Assembly (NCBI RefSeq): GCF_019059575.1
Contig: NW_024882191.1
Span: forward strand, 124,001-188,000
Length of the DNA: 64,000 nt
Reading direction: 5' to 3'
Source of the DNA: Amphibalanus amphitrite
Lineage: Eukaryota > Arthropoda > Thecostraca > Balanomorpha > Balanidae
The notes beneath the pieces were generated by a model. That model was given only the letters and a program-made list of their open reading frames with translations, ran no database searches and was not told where the DNA came from. Made by a program: the position numbers and the translations under genes. Of the stretch, positions 10,931 to 22,591 are shown piece after piece. Positions within the stretch are counted from its first letter, which is position 1, and each line of letters begins with the position of its first letter.

Positions 10931-12149
10931 GTGGTAGGGTCCGCCGGTAGCCCTACGGGGCGCGGGTTAAAGACATCATCTGTGATCAAAACTAACACGA
11001 TATTCGTGATCAGCACCCCAAAAAACCCCTTAGCAGCCACACTTTACGACTTTCTAACAGGTCCCGATTTTCCCGACTTTGGGTCATTGACCTGACCTGG
11101 AAGGTCAACCAATGACCTAGGACCTTAAAATTGGGTAGCATCGGCCTCCTCTCGTCACGGGCAACACGCTCGTTTTTTCCCGCGAAGCTCTAGCTCGATC
11201 AGGGGCCAAACGGCAAGGGGGGGTCCAACCGACCGCCCCCCCCCCTTTACACATTAGAAGCTGGCAAACGCCGCACACATGCGAGGGTTAATTTCTTCAG
11301 AGCTCCGGCAGGCTCGATTCGCACAACCGCCTGGACCTTGGTACCAGCCAGCAATTCGCTTGGGCTGAACTGTGGCAGGCGTCGGGCAGCTTGGGCTTAG
11401 CTTGGGTTTGCCCACTTTGATCAAAACCAATGTATTTTTTACTAGGGCTGAGCTGGGGCATGCCGCAGCTATGCCCACGTGCGGATAGCAGTAGCTCAGC
11501 CCGACATCTGCCCGCGCATCCAAAACAGGCTTAACTTGGGCGGAGCGCGGGCTGATCAAGCTGGCTGTGTCCTTCGGCTAACTGGAGTAAAGCCGGAGCT
11601 TAGCCATACTTGTTCGGCTGTTCGCGCATGCGCAGTTCTGCGCCAATCATGTGCAGCGTTTGTGACAGTCTGTGCGCTGTGCGACGAAACGACACACCGG
11701 TGTTGGGGCATTTGGTGGTTGATGTTTGGGCGCGTGTGACAGCGCGAAGAAGGGATAGTGCTCACTGCTCTTATCAAGTGGACTGGCATGGAGTTTTACG
11801 GTAGGTCCTAAGTGTATTGAATGGTGCGCTTGATCGTATGTAAACGTCATGATTTTGACTGAGTTTGACGCCATCAAACATGAAGCTGAATAGCTGTTCA
11901 GCCTGGCGACTTATACCCTCGCTCAGAGAAGCTGCATTCCGTGCCTTTATATCTTTGTGAAGTACCCTGTACCAGCACTTTTGACCCAGGAAAATGAAAT
12001 ACAAAACACAAATATTTATCTACTTATCACCGAGCCAGTGGCGTATCCAGGGGGGAGGCCAAGAGGCCATGGCCTCCCCCTTTGGCATCAAACATACAAG
12101 TGGGCCCTTTTGGTCACTTGAGTGCAGTGACGTATTCAAGGGGGGGCCA

Positions 12150-12900
12150 TGGGGGTCCTGAGGGGCGCCCTGGTTACCTGAGGGTCCCCCTGGTCACCTG
12201 AAGGGTCCCTGTTTATCTGAGGGGCCCCTGGTTACCTGAGGGGCCCATGGTTATCTGAGGGGCCCCTGGTTATCTGAGGAGCCCCTGGTTATCTGAGGGG
12301 GCCTTGGTTGCCTGACTGGTCCCTGGTTATCTGAAGGACTCCTGTTTACCTGAGGGGCCCCTGGCTACGGGGCCCGGGGGCCCTGGTTATCTGAGGGGCC
12401 CATGGTTATCTGAGGGCCCATGATTACCTGAGAGGCCCCTGGTTTCCTGGGGGCCGCTGCTTACCTGAAGGGCCCCTGATTACCTAAGGGGCCCATGATT
12501 GCCTGAGAGCCCCTGATTATCTGAAAGGCCCCTGGTTAACAGTGGGGCCTCTTGGTATATGAGGGCCCCTGTTTATATGAGGGGCCCCTATCTACCTGAG
12601 GGGCCCCTGATCCCCTGGGTGACCCCTGACCAGTGATCTGAAGAAACCCTGGTCACCTGAAGGGCCCATGTTTAACTGGGGAGTACCTGGTAATATGAAG
12701 GGCCGCTGCAGTCACATAAAGGCCCTTAGTTACCCGTGGAGCCCCTGGTATAACCGTCCTCTGGTTATCAGAGGGTCCCCTGGTCACCTGGTGGGTCCCT
12801 GGTCAATTGAAAGACCCCTGGTCAATTGAAAGGCCCTGGTCACCTGAGAGGCCCCTGATTAGGTGCCTGAACGGCCCGTGATCACTCGGATTCAATGGCA
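12150..12900. repeat. Tandem array, unit near GAGGGGCCCCTGGTTACCT
   Basis: Roughly 18-22-bp units, much diverged, repeat the palindromic GGGGCCCC followed by TGGTTA(C/T)CTGAGG. It is interior to hAT-like element 1. ORFs across it are by-products of the array. Confidence 0.8.
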
Positions 12901-13079
12901 TGGCCAGGGGCGAGGGGGCACATGTCCAGTATAGGGTTTAGGGTCCTCTCGGGCCCGAGAGGCCCTGCGGTGCCAATTGGCGGCAGAGGGCCGCGCTGGC
13001 AACGCTTTAACTGAAAAGGAGACCACAGGGCTTGTGAGAACACCCCATGGGCTCTTGTGTAGCCACACTTATCTCCAGA

Positions 13080-13560
13080 AGGGCCTCACGCCAGGTTCTG
13101 AGGGACCTTGCCGGCCCTGAGGGCTCTTGCCGGCCAATAAGGGATCAGCTGTTAGGGCCCATACCCGTTTGCTATGGCCCCACGGCCCACACCGGTGTTT
13201 CTGAGGGCCCTCACAACGGCGCCTGCGAGGGCCTCCACTACCACCTCTATGGGCCCCACACCAGTGCCTTTTAAGGGCCTATTTCGGCGGCTCTGAGAAC
13301 CCCCACACCGGCGCCTCCGAGGGCCCTGAGCAGCGCATCTGACGGTCACTTATCAGCGACTCTGAGGGCCTCTTACCGACCTCTGAGGGTCCCTTGCCGG
13401 CCTATGAAGGGCCACCAGTAACTTTCAGGGCCCCACACATGCCTAAGTGATGGCCCCCACCAGTGTCTCTAGGCCCTAAGGCCCCCACAACGGCGCCTGT
13501 GAGGACCCCACACCAGCATCTGACGGCCTTTCACCGACACCTCTGAGGGACTAACACAGG
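13080..13560. repeat. Tandem array with GAGGGCCC(C)ACACC(A/G)G core
   Basis: A second, different degenerate array in the same element, with units of about 30-40 bp built on CTCTGAGGGCCC and CACACCGGCGCCT. No coding signal. Confidence 0.7.
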
Positions 13561-13674
13561 TGACTGTGAGGCGCTCACTCGCTTCACTTCCTCATAAAAT
13601 ACCGTGCATTTTATGCATACATCTCGAACAAAAATTATATTTTACCTGTCAATTTTGCACATTTTCTCAGGGCT

Positions 13675-13675
13675 C

Positions 13676-13739
<64 letters not shown>

Positions 13740-13746
13740 GGACAGA
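13675..13746. repeat. (CAGA)n microsatellite
   Basis: About 17 uninterrupted CAGA units with one variant near the right end. The poly-Thr-Asp-Arg-Gln ORFs over it are artefacts. Confidence 0.97.
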
Positions 13747-13989
13747 GGGGCCCGTCTGCAAGGGGGACCGGACCCAATGTGCCCAATCTTCTCATCGAAA
13801 GGTTCTGGATACGCCCCTGCCTGGGTTGACAGCGGCATCCGGGTGACCGTGGGCCCCTTTGAGAGCAGGTAGCCCCCTCTGGGCGAAATCCTGGGTACGT
13901 GCCTGCTTGAGTGTCCCAAGAGAAACGACCTTCAGGGCCTCATCTAAAGTACTGGCCCAAGCATAAATAAAGTCAAACTGCGTCAAACT

Positions 13990-14930
13990 ATCTTAAAATG
14001 CCATTTGATGGCCCTCATAGGCCCTCAGAGGCTAAGACCGAGCCCCCCAGAGGCTAGCGTGGGCCCTCAGAGGTCGCTTTGGCGGCCCTAAACAAGCTTA
14101 GACTCGAGCGTGGGATCCTTTGACGCTGGTGTAGAGCCCTAAGGAGCCAGCGCTCAGCCCTCTAAGGCCAGCGTGGGGCCCTCTAGACTTTAAGGCCATT
14201 GTGGGTCTTCTAAGGCCAGTGTGGGGCCTTGTAAGGCCAGTGTGGGACCCTCTATGTCCAGCATGGGGCCGTCTATGTCCAGCATGGGATCTTTTAAGCC
14301 CAGCGACATGGGGCTTTCTTAGGTCAGACTGAGGCCCATTGGCCACCGAGACTAGCTTGGGGCCCTCTGAAGACAATGTGGAGCCCTTTTAGGCCAGTGT
14401 AAGGCACTCTGTGACCAGCGTGAACCATCTGAGGCCAGCGTGGGACCATCTGTCATCTGACTTCAGATTTCAGAGTCTGGTACTGGGCCCTCAGAAGCCA
14501 GCGCGGGCCTTCATAGGCTGGCGTCGGGCCATTAGAGGCCACCTCGAGGGCCTCGGCAGCTACTTTTCAGGACTTATGCATGTTTTGGCCCCCTGAGGTA
14601 GGAGTGGCCCTTAAAGGCCGGCGTGGGACCCTCAGGGGGCATCATGGGCTTCTAGAGACCGGCGCGGGTTCGAGAGCGGCATAAGGTCGTCAGACTGACT
14701 CAAAGACTCCCAAGAGCCAGCGGGGGGCCCTATGAGGTCAGCCATAGCATGGGTCTCCTGAGGCCATTATGGGACCCGGAGGCCAGCGAGGTTCACTCTG
14801 TTGCCGGTGTGGGGCTTTCAGAGGCCAGAATGAGCCTTCAGAGGTCGGAGTGAGGCCAATGTGGACAACATAGGGCTATCAGAGTCTAGATCAGAGCTCA
14901 ACCCGAGTTGGGCCCTTCAAAGTTAAGGGT
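13990..14930. repeat. Tandem array with AGGCCAGCGTGGGGCCCTCT core
   Basis: A third degenerate array in hAT-like element 1; units of about 25-30 bp alternate GGCCAG(C/T)GTGGG and CCCTCT. It ends in the A+T-rich stretch before the right terminus. Confidence 0.75.
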
Positions 14931-16309
14931 ATCAGCCCTCAAACAGCGCAAGCCACTAAGAGATTGACATCTGCCCTTTGAAAAAATGTTACAATCGTAA
15001 AAAAATGACAAAAACATTTGGTTTTGATAATCTTTAGTGGCCCTGGCGACGACTAAAGCAAAAAAAAAACTGTATGCCTACTGCTGAAATAAATCATACA
15101 CTATACATACCTACAGCGCTATCGATACCAATGGCTTTTCACGTTTTTCTTTTCTTTTTTAGATTGCCGAGTGTGCCTAAAAAGGCTCCCTCACATGGGT
15201 GAAAAAGGCAAAGAACCGCACCTGGGCGTGGGTTAAGTACGCCACTACTGGGGCCCCTAAGGTAAGGGTGGGGCCCCTTGAGCAGGTTTGGCCTCCCCCT
15301 TTTCAAGATCCTGGATACGCCACTGCACCGAGCACGCTCATTCTCTGTTCGCATTTAAAATCAAATGAACATTTTATACGGATTAATGAGAAATGTTTTT
15401 ACAGTATCAATGCATCAATAAGTTATTTTTCAAGCAAACATGCAATGTAAATTAAACCAATTAATCTCTTCTTCAGGTACGTACCATTGGAGCAAATGGT
15501 TCCAAAAAATGGAATAGTTATACAAACCAGGACCGGGTGGACGCCGCAGTCGCCCTCGCCAAGTGGTTTAGCGGAAACTGCCTGCTTATAATTAAGTAGG
15601 TATACCTACATAAACGGAAACTGCGCCGAAAGCTGGCCGACCACCTACTGCAGATGTGTGTGTGTGGAGGAGCCAGACGCCTTCAAAGCTCCCATTCACC
15701 AGAGTGAGGTTCCTTATAAACCATTGTTTGCTAATTGCTTTATGTCTTATGAGCGATTACTTGCTGTCCTTACTTTATGCTTTCGGTTGGGTGTTCAACC
15801 AAGTATTATGAACGGAGAGGGAGGCTAGCGGGCCTTGTGATTGTTTTATAGTTTTGATGGCGTTTTTTCATGACTCATGCCATATTCCCAGTAAAAAATA
15901 CCATTAGAAATTACCAAATGGTTCCAAATGGGAAAAACCATTTGACTTATTGAACACTTTTCCAAATGGTTCCAAAGAGGTTCCATTTGAAATGTGTCCA
16001 ATTGGCCACCAATTGGTACCAATTGGAACCATTTCATGACCATTTGAAATGTATGCAATTGGTCACCAATTGGTACCAATCGGACCATGGGCGGCGCCAC
16101 CGTGGGGTACGTGGGGTACTAGTACCCCACAGTCATTTGACTGTGGGGTACTGCATATACCCAGTACCCCACAGTCAGGAGCGCAGTCTGAACTTTTTCG
16201 AACACTTTTTCGTAGTCGTGCAATGGCCCTCTAAAACCATTAAATATGTTTTAGCAGTGGTCAAATGACTAATGCCAACAAAGGGCCAATATTGACAGAT
16301 TATAACAGG

Positions 16310-17660
16310 CCCCTGCAGATCGGTAGGGCCCTTTGAAGGCTGACAGAGGGCCCTCTTGAGATCAGCAGTGCCATCTAAAAGCCATCTGAGGGCCCTCTGT
16401 AGATCGGTAGGGCCCTCTAAAGACAGACAGAGGACCCTTTCGGATCAGCAGATTGTTTACGTCGATCAGAGGGTCATACATTTAAGCGGCGTCTTCCGAA
16501 AACCGGTAGAAGGCCCTTTGTTGATCGGCAGATCACTCAAGACGGACAGAAGGCCTTTTTTAGATCAACAGGGATTTCAATAGCTCAGCGGGCTCCTACC
16601 TGGCGCTCAGAGAACCCTCCCACGCGCTGTCAAGGGGCCCTGTCGTGGCTTAGAGGGCTCCGTCAAACAATCAGGGGCTCCGTCGTGTACGTATAGGTCT
16701 TTTCTGTAGCTCAGAGGGGCCCCGTCAAACGTTCAAGGGCCCTTTATGCGTTCAAAGGGCCCTTCTGTCGCTTAGGGAGCCCTGCACAACGTTCAGGGGT
16801 CCTTTATATGATCTGATAGTCTTATGTAGCTCAGAGGGCCCCGTCACGCGATCAGGGGCCCTTAATGCGCTTAGAGAGCTCTGTCGTGTACTCAGAGGGC
16901 ATTTATGTAGCCTAGAGGGCCCCCGTCAAGCGATCAGGGACCCTCCTCATGTGTTCAGAAGGCCCCCGTCAAGGAATCAGGGGCCCCTTCATGCGTTTAA
17001 AGGGTCCTCTCGTGTATTCAGGGCTTTTCTGTAGCTCAAGGGCCCTCGTCAAGCGTTCAGAGGCCCTTTAAGCGCTGGGGGCCTTTCTGTCGCTCAGAGA
17101 GCCCTGTCAGGCGTTCAGGGGCCCTTTATATGCTCAGAGTTTTCTTGTAGCTCAGAGGGCCCCGTCACGCGCGATCAGGGGCCTCTTCATGCGCTTAGAG
17201 GGCTGTCATGTACTCATAGGGCTTTTTTGTGGCTTAGAGGGCCCCGTCAAGCAACCAGGGACACGTCAAGCGATCAGGGACCCCTTTAAGTGATCAGGGG
17301 GCCCCTTCATGCACTTATAGGACTCTGTTGTGTATTCAGGCCCATTCTGTAGCTCAGAAGGGCCCCGTCGAGCGTACTTTATGCACTCAGAGGGCCCTCA
17401 TGAAGGGATCATGGGCCTATTCATACGTTCAGAGGGCCTTGCATATTCAGAGGGCCTTTCTGTAGCTCAGGGGGACCCCGTTAAGTGTTCAGGGGACTTC
17501 ATGTGTTCAGACTAGGCCCTTTCTAGGCAAAGGCAAAGAGGGCCCCGTCAAGCGTTCAGGGGGCCCTTCAAGCGCTCAGAGAGCCTTTCTGTAGCTTAGA
17601 GGGTCTTCATGTAGCTCAGAGTGCCCTGGTCAAGCGATCATGGGGCTCGTTTACTGCATC
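16310..17660. repeat. Tandem array, units with CAGAGGGCCCCGTCAAGCG
   Basis: About 1.3 kb of degenerate units alternating CAGAGGGCCCCGTCAAGCG, ATCAGGGGCCCTTCATGCG and CTTTCTGTAGCT. The array fills most of the enclosing hAT-like element. Short ORFs here are not genes. Confidence 0.8.
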
Positions 17661-17865
17661 TGAAGGGCCCATCGGACGGCAATAGAATAAAATAACCCTC
17701 AAACATATAGTGGGCGAAATCCGGACTAAAACATGGGGGTATATGTGGGTCCACGCCCCCCGATTTGGAATACCCCTCCGGCCTGGAGATTTTCTGAACC
17801 CTCCCCTGTACCGTACTAAGTAATAACCCGCGCGGCCGCGCCCCGCTGAGGTTCTGGATTTCCAC

Positions 17866-19104
17866 GCCCTGCTGGGGCGTGTTTGACCCCCCTCTAACTC
17901 GGCCCCTGGGCCACGTAGCGACATGCGGTAAGCGGCATTCTAAAGAACGTCAAAAACGATGATGAAAATACTTCAGTCATTTTTTAGGTCAGGTCAAAGG
18001 TCAGCTCACCAGAGGTCATCAAATGTCAAATTTTGCTATTTCGACATTTTTCGAAACTGCCAACGGACAACTCGGGAACCAATAGAGCTACAACGTCGCG
18101 GAAAAGCGCAATCGATAATTATTTTACAGGCCTTTCTGAATAATGTTCTCAGATTTGACCTCAGGTTAACGGTTTAGCCTCCAGAGGGCAAAACTCCGTC
18201 GCTTTCTCAAGAGAGACACGACATTATTTTTGCCAGCATCGTGTTCCTCTCGTCGAGACGCGTCGAATGAACTATAATTTGACCTTAAAGGTCAACTTGA
18301 AAATTTGACTTTAGGTCAAGGTCATGACCTGACCGGAAAAAGTCATGCTGCATATCAGTCGATCCATATCGTCGCGCCAAACACATCTAAGGCGTTTTCA
18401 TCGCTCTACCTTGCCTCTACCAAAAGTTATTAGCGAAAAACTGTTAGATACCATTCGTGACCTGAGATGACCTCGGAGACATAATCATAGGTAGTTGCGG
18501 CACTCGGCGCTAGAGGCGCCGGCCGCCACATGCGGCGAGCGGATGACCGCTCGTGAGGTCAGTTCTGTCCCGCATCTGATTTGTTTTGTAAAAACAATAT
18601 ATGGCCGCCTCTGGCCGAGTGCCAGCAACGCTGCTTTCTTGAAACGAGGGGTCACGGGTGCCTTTTTCCGGTTCAGCGTGTCATGTTTACTCGTAATTCA
18701 GTGTTTGAAAATGTTTAGAATGGCGTTCGTCTAAAAGAGACGCTTCTCAATTTTCTCCCATTCACTTAGGTATAATGGAGAGACCCGAAAAGTGATCTGA
18801 CCTTAGGTCATTGATATCAAAATTTCGAGATATACATTTTGTAAATATTGTTACTTTTATCAATCGCTTGAAGCTTTAAAGCGATCGGTCACTTGGTATA
18901 GCTATGGCAGGCATTGAAACTTTTTTAGGAGGTGAGGCCACTTGAAGTGACCTGGTGACCTGACCTTGGGCGACCTTGGGCTAAAATTTTCACAGCATGT
19001 GCGAAAAAGATGTATGATAAGGTGTGCAAAAAACGTGAGATATTTGCGAAAAACCGCAGGGGGAGGGGTGTTCAAAGTTCAAACACTCCCCAGCAGGGCG
19101 CGGG
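17866..19104. mobile_element. GGTCA-rich element inside the hAT-like element
   Basis: The right end (CAGCAGGGCGCGGG) matches in inverse the sequence GCCCTGCTGGGGCGTGTTTGA at about 17868, and GGTCA/TGACC clusters lie between. The right flank is ATAA (19105-19108); an ATAA also occurs at 17823-17826, so the left boundary is uncertain by about 40 bases. A related fragment is at 21540-21845. No gene. Confidence 0.55.
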
Positions 19105-19476
19105 ATAAACGAACGGCGGGCCAAGTCAATTAAGAATCGGCTTCGACACAACGCGTCGTTAACAACTCTTGTGGTAACGCTCTGCGTTCCGTGTTCCACC
19201 TACAAAGAGAGAAAAAAACACACCCCGGCCCTGTCTATTGTCAAACATTCTTTCACTGTCGACTATTAGATTGCTATTGCAAGTGCCTTTAATATTACGC
19301 CATGATAAATGTATGGGCCCTTTTCACTCTGCAAGGGCCCTTTTCACCATGGGCCCCTTTCACTATCCATGGGCCCTTTTCACCATAGTACCCCACAGTC
19401 AAAAATTCGTGGCGCCGCCCCTGATATTTATGTTCAAAAATTATCTTTATCACTCAAAAAATGGTCGTTTTAGAGG

Positions 19477-20725
19477 CAGACTTGTGACAGCTCAAGAAAA
19501 AAGTGAGCTCGCTCAGCTCAACTCCGTCTTATCCGCTCCCGCTCAGCTCCCGCTCAGTTTAACGCGGCTCAGCTCAGCTCACGTTCCGCTCAAACCGGCT
19601 GCGCTCCGCTCACGCTCAGCTCAGCTCAGCTCAGTTTCCGCTCAGCTCAGCTCAGCTCAGTTTCCGCTCAGCTCAGCTCAGCTCAGTTTCCGCTCAGCTC
19701 AGCTCAGTTTCCGCTCAGCTCAGTTTCCGCTCAGCTCAGCTCAGTCTCCGCTCAGCTCAGTTCAGTTTCCGCTCAGCTCAGTTTCCGCTCAGCTCAGCTC
19801 AGTTTCCGCTCAGCTCAGTTCAGCTCAGCTCAGTTTCCGCTCAGCTAAGCTCAGCTCAACTTAGTTCCCGTTCAGCTCAGCTCAGTTTCCGCTCAATTCA
19901 GCTCAGCTCAGTTTCCGCTCAGTTAAATTCAATGCCACCCATTGCCGAATGCCGAATGCCACCCATATCTCCGTAACGTGTCGGGGTCCGGCCAATGACG
20001 TCACGGCAATGCGTGTGCTGATTGGTCATGGACATCGAATCATCGGGACACAGGTCGGGACATCACGCCGCAGTGGATAAGGATACCAACCGAACGGCTT
20101 AAAACGGTGCGAACGGGGTGCAATAGAGGAATGTAGCGATTTCCCGACCGATCGCTTCAGTTTGCGGTGTCGAACTACATGGCCTTTCACCTAGTGACGT
20201 CTTTGGTTTGTATTATAATATTATTTCCAGTTTATCATGTTTCTAGTGTTTATAGTGTATCAATATTCAATGCACATTGCATTCGGTTTTATATTTTTAT
20301 CCGTTCTCATCATCTTCCAGTGTACCTACTACTAGAACTGGATCAGCTCAGCTCAGCTAAATCAGCTCAGCTCAATCAGCTCAGCTCAGCTCGCTCAGCT
20401 CAGCTCAGCTCAGCTCAGCTCAGCTCAATCAGCTCAGCTCAGCTCAGCTCAGTTCAATCAGCTCAGCTCAGCTCAATCAGCTCAGCTCAGCTCAGCTCAA
20501 TCAGCTCAGCTCAATCAGCTCAGCTCAGCTCAATCAGCTCAGCTCAGCTCAAGCTCATTCAGCTCAGCTCAGCTCAAGCTCATTCAGCTCAGCTCAGACA
20601 GCAGCTCAGCTCAATGCATTACTGAGCCGGCTCAGCTCACAGCTCAACAATTTGGCAAAATGTTGAGCCGGCTCATGAGCTGAGCTGATTTTTGAGCCGG
20701 CTCAACTGAGCTGATCACAAGTCTG
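19477..20725. mobile_element. hAT-like element made of CAGCT repeats
   Basis: Exact 8-bp duplication TTTAGAGG (19469-19476 and 20726-20733) and ends CAGACTTGTGA-CAGCTCA / TGAGCTGATCACAAGTCTG. Nearly all of the interior is CAGCT pentamers, in two blocks (19515-19925, with CAGTTTCCGCT variants, and 20340-20715). The 208- and 152-codon ORFs over the arrays are low-complexity by-products. Confidence 0.88.
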
Positions 20726-20733
20726 TTTAGAGG

Positions 20734-21535
20734 AAGTTGAAATTTGTCCCAATTTATCTGCCCAACCCTGTAGGATTTAGGAAGAGTATTTCCAAGTTTG
20801 AAAATGAAGCGTGGCGGCATAAAGACAAACATTTGAGGTGGCCGCTTTGCCCCGGTCTCCCCCATTTTCCTGTGCAGTTTCTTCTGTTTCCAAGTTCAGT
20901 GTATTTAGGTATGATTCTCTGTTCAGTGGCTCCCTGTCCAGTGTTTCTCTGTTTCCCTGTCCAGTGTTTCTCTGTTTCCCTGTCCATTATTTCTCTGTCC
21001 TCGCCGCGGACGGTCGGCCGCCCCCCTCCCTTCCCCTCCCCGGCCTGTCCCTCCGCTCAGAGGTGACGGTGACTCTGGAACAAAATGGCGGCCGACCGCC
21101 TAGGCCTACTGCCCGACGGAAAACAAAAGCAAATGTCCGCCGACGACAGGGGGCCAAGGCAGCGGCCCTCCCCGGGCAGTCGGAGACCACGCCCCCTCCC
21201 CGGGCAGTCGGGGACCACGCCCCCTCCCCGGGCAGTCGGAGACCACGCCCCCTCCCCGGGCGACCCTCCCCGGGCAGTCGGAGACCACGCCCCCCTCCCC
21301 GTGCAGTCGGCAACATTGCGGCGGAGTGGGGGGGGGGAGGGGGAGGGACCGCGGCGATGGGTCGGGGCCCTGAGCGCGACGGTGAGGGGTACCTCTACCT
21401 GTTATCTGTTACACTTATCTTATATACCTACCTACCTGTTGCCCGATGTTTGAGAGTGCTTAGTATGAACTTTGTCAAAAAGAAGCGCAGTTCATTTTCT
21501 CCCGTTGTGCATTCACTGATAATGACAGGGTCACA
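20734..21535. other. Intervening DNA with two small minisatellites
   Basis: Flank of the CAGCT element. It holds a ~24-bp repeat with CAGTGTTTCTCTGTTTCC (20935-20999) and a 28-31-bp repeat with CCCCGGGCAGTCGGAGACCA (21166-21310, about five units). The 234- and 122-codon ORFs cross these repeats and have no recognisable domain. Confidence 0.6.
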
Positions 21536-21539
21536 AAAT

Positions 21540-21845
21540 TGACCTAACGCTTCATCACCGATGTCAAAATGCCGGCATTGACGTTTTATATAAAGCACCA
21601 ATGCCATCACAGTCGCTATAAGTTTTAGAACAATCATTCAGTCAGTGTTTCTATGACGACCACAATCATTTTTTATGAGGTGAGGTCATTTTACGTGACC
21701 TGGTGACCTAACCTGGAAAGGATTGGCTCTAAACTTTTTACAACAATTGCATAAAACTAAAAGACGACTGGTAAGTCGTGGGCAAGCCACAGAGGGGTAC
21801 CTATTCACTATCCAGCCCCCCCCCCCCCCCTCCAGCAGGGCGCGC
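21540..21845. mobile_element. GGTCA-type element fragment
   Basis: It shares GAGGTCA...GTGACCTGGTGACCT and the right terminus CAGCAGGGCGCG(CG)GG with the block ending at 19104, including the C run before the end (21815-21828). The left end is missing. Confidence 0.5.
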
Positions 21846-22424
21846 GGGCTAAGGCAGGGTAGACCGGGGCAAGGCGCACTCAACTGAAACTTGACACATT
21901 GAGTTCTGAACCCTTGAGAATTTATTGTGTTAATGGAGTTAATTGTGTTTATTGAGTTACAATTGAGTTATGTAATTGTGGTCAATAATCTAAGGTGGCT
22001 TGGGATTGTCTCGTTGAGACCTTTTGTTTGGTGCCGGTTTTGCTTCCCCAGCTTCTTTTATACAGGGTGTTCCAGAAACGTTTACCCATGCTGACAAAAA
22101 GTGACATGCTTGTACTTAGGTACCCACAAACATGTCAAACGCAAAAAGCATAACAACCATCACTCAGGATCCGATTTAAATGCTCTTTGGGGAAACGTGT
22201 TGCACTAAGACTTCGGTGAGATGATTTTGGAGACATCATCTCACCGACGCTTCTCACCGTCTGCGCTTCAAAGTTCCAACCGGGCCTCGAGGGCATCATT
22301 CGGATTGGTAATGATATGGTTCACATTTAAAAAACACTTAAAACGAGAATAAATGACGAGAAAAATTCCTGCAGGGCTCAAATGAGTCACAAAACACTAA
22401 AAAATGTCACCAACAACTTATCGG
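21846..22424. other. Unassigned A+T-rich DNA
   Basis: No gene supported. ACAGGGTGTTCCAGAAACG at 22063 resembles the termini of several DNA transposon families, but no inverse partner was found. Confidence 0.35.
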
Positions 22425-22591
22425 ACACATTTCAAATGGTCATGAAATGGTTCCAATTGGTACCAATTGGTGGCCAATTGGACACATTTCAAATGGAGCC
22501 TCTTTGGAACCATTTGGAAAAGTGTTCAATAAGTTAAATGGTTTTTCCCAGTTGGAACCATTTGGTAAGTTCTAATGGTATTTTTACTGGG
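22425..22591. mobile_element. CCCAGTAAAAA-family end, inverted copy
   Basis: Reverse complement of 15887-16050, ending GGTATTTTTACTGGG. It carries the same order of CCAATTGG and CCATTTGG motifs and may be the true partner of the left arm at 15887. Confidence 0.7.

Larger units (their letters stand above)
6951..10966. mobile_element. TTAA/GGTCA element, level 2 (CCCGCGCCCCGTAGGG ends)
   Basis: Starts CCCGCGCCCCGTAGGG and ends in the exact inverse at 10951-10966, followed by TTAA (10967-10970). The left TTAA is not preserved. It sits where relatives at 40905 and 46170 read straight through. Its own sequence is 6951-8086 plus 10931-10966. It has G/C runs at both ends, GGTCA clusters, and an A+T-rich middle with no supported gene. 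The 125-codon ORF at 7074-7451 shows no family features. Confidence 0.7.
6379..11287. mobile_element. TTAA/GGTCA element, level 1 of a four-level nest
   Basis: Outer element with CCCTCGCATGTGT ends in inverted orientation and TTAA on both sides (6375-6378, 11288-11291). Its own sequence is 6379-6950 plus 10971-11287, about 0.9 kb, collinear with the uninterrupted relative at 40329-41235 and, in reverse, with 45858-46748. The rest is a second TTAA element inserted near its middle. No transposase is encoded, so it is non-autonomous. TTAA target sites and a CCC start are the hallmark of piggyBac-type elements. Confidence 0.75.
12036..15325. mobile_element. hAT-like non-autonomous element 1, array-filled
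   Basis: Ends CAGTGGCGTATCCAGG and its inverse, with an exact 8-bp duplication CACCGAGC (12028-12035 and 15326-15333); copy A has the single CACCGAGC at 8760-8767. CAG...CTG ends with an 8-bp duplication define hAT-type elements. The interior is tandem arrays with GGGCCC cores and no transposase. Diverged extra copies of the terminus near 12126, 13800 and 13895 suggest earlier internal insertions or duplications. Confidence 0.88.
16086..19423. mobile_element. hAT-like element with GGGCGGCGCCAC ends
   Basis: The right terminus is the inverse of CAGGGGCGGCGCCACG and the left is CATGGGCGGCGCCACC. Both sides carry GTACCCCACAGTCA motifs just inside. The 8-bp flanks do not match (AATCGGAC and ATATTTAT), so the two ends may have come from different copies or the site has decayed. 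The interior is a GGGCCC array and a GGTCA-rich element. No transposase. Confidence 0.6.

Noticed and set aside
12126-13823. A second complete hAT element nested in element 1
   Set aside because: Terminus-like sequences exist at both points, but the 8-bp flanks do not match and the ends are diverged.
13560-13846. ORFs over the CAGA tract
   Set aside because: Microsatellite translation.
17823-19108. ATAA as a target duplication of the GGTCA block
   Set aside because: The inverted-end match begins about 40 bases further in, so the left ATAA is probably chance.
19238-19864. 208-codon Ser/Ala/Gln ORF
   Set aside because: Translation of the CAGCT array.
20838-21542. 234-codon ORF
   Set aside because: Crosses two minisatellites; no domain and no splice context.
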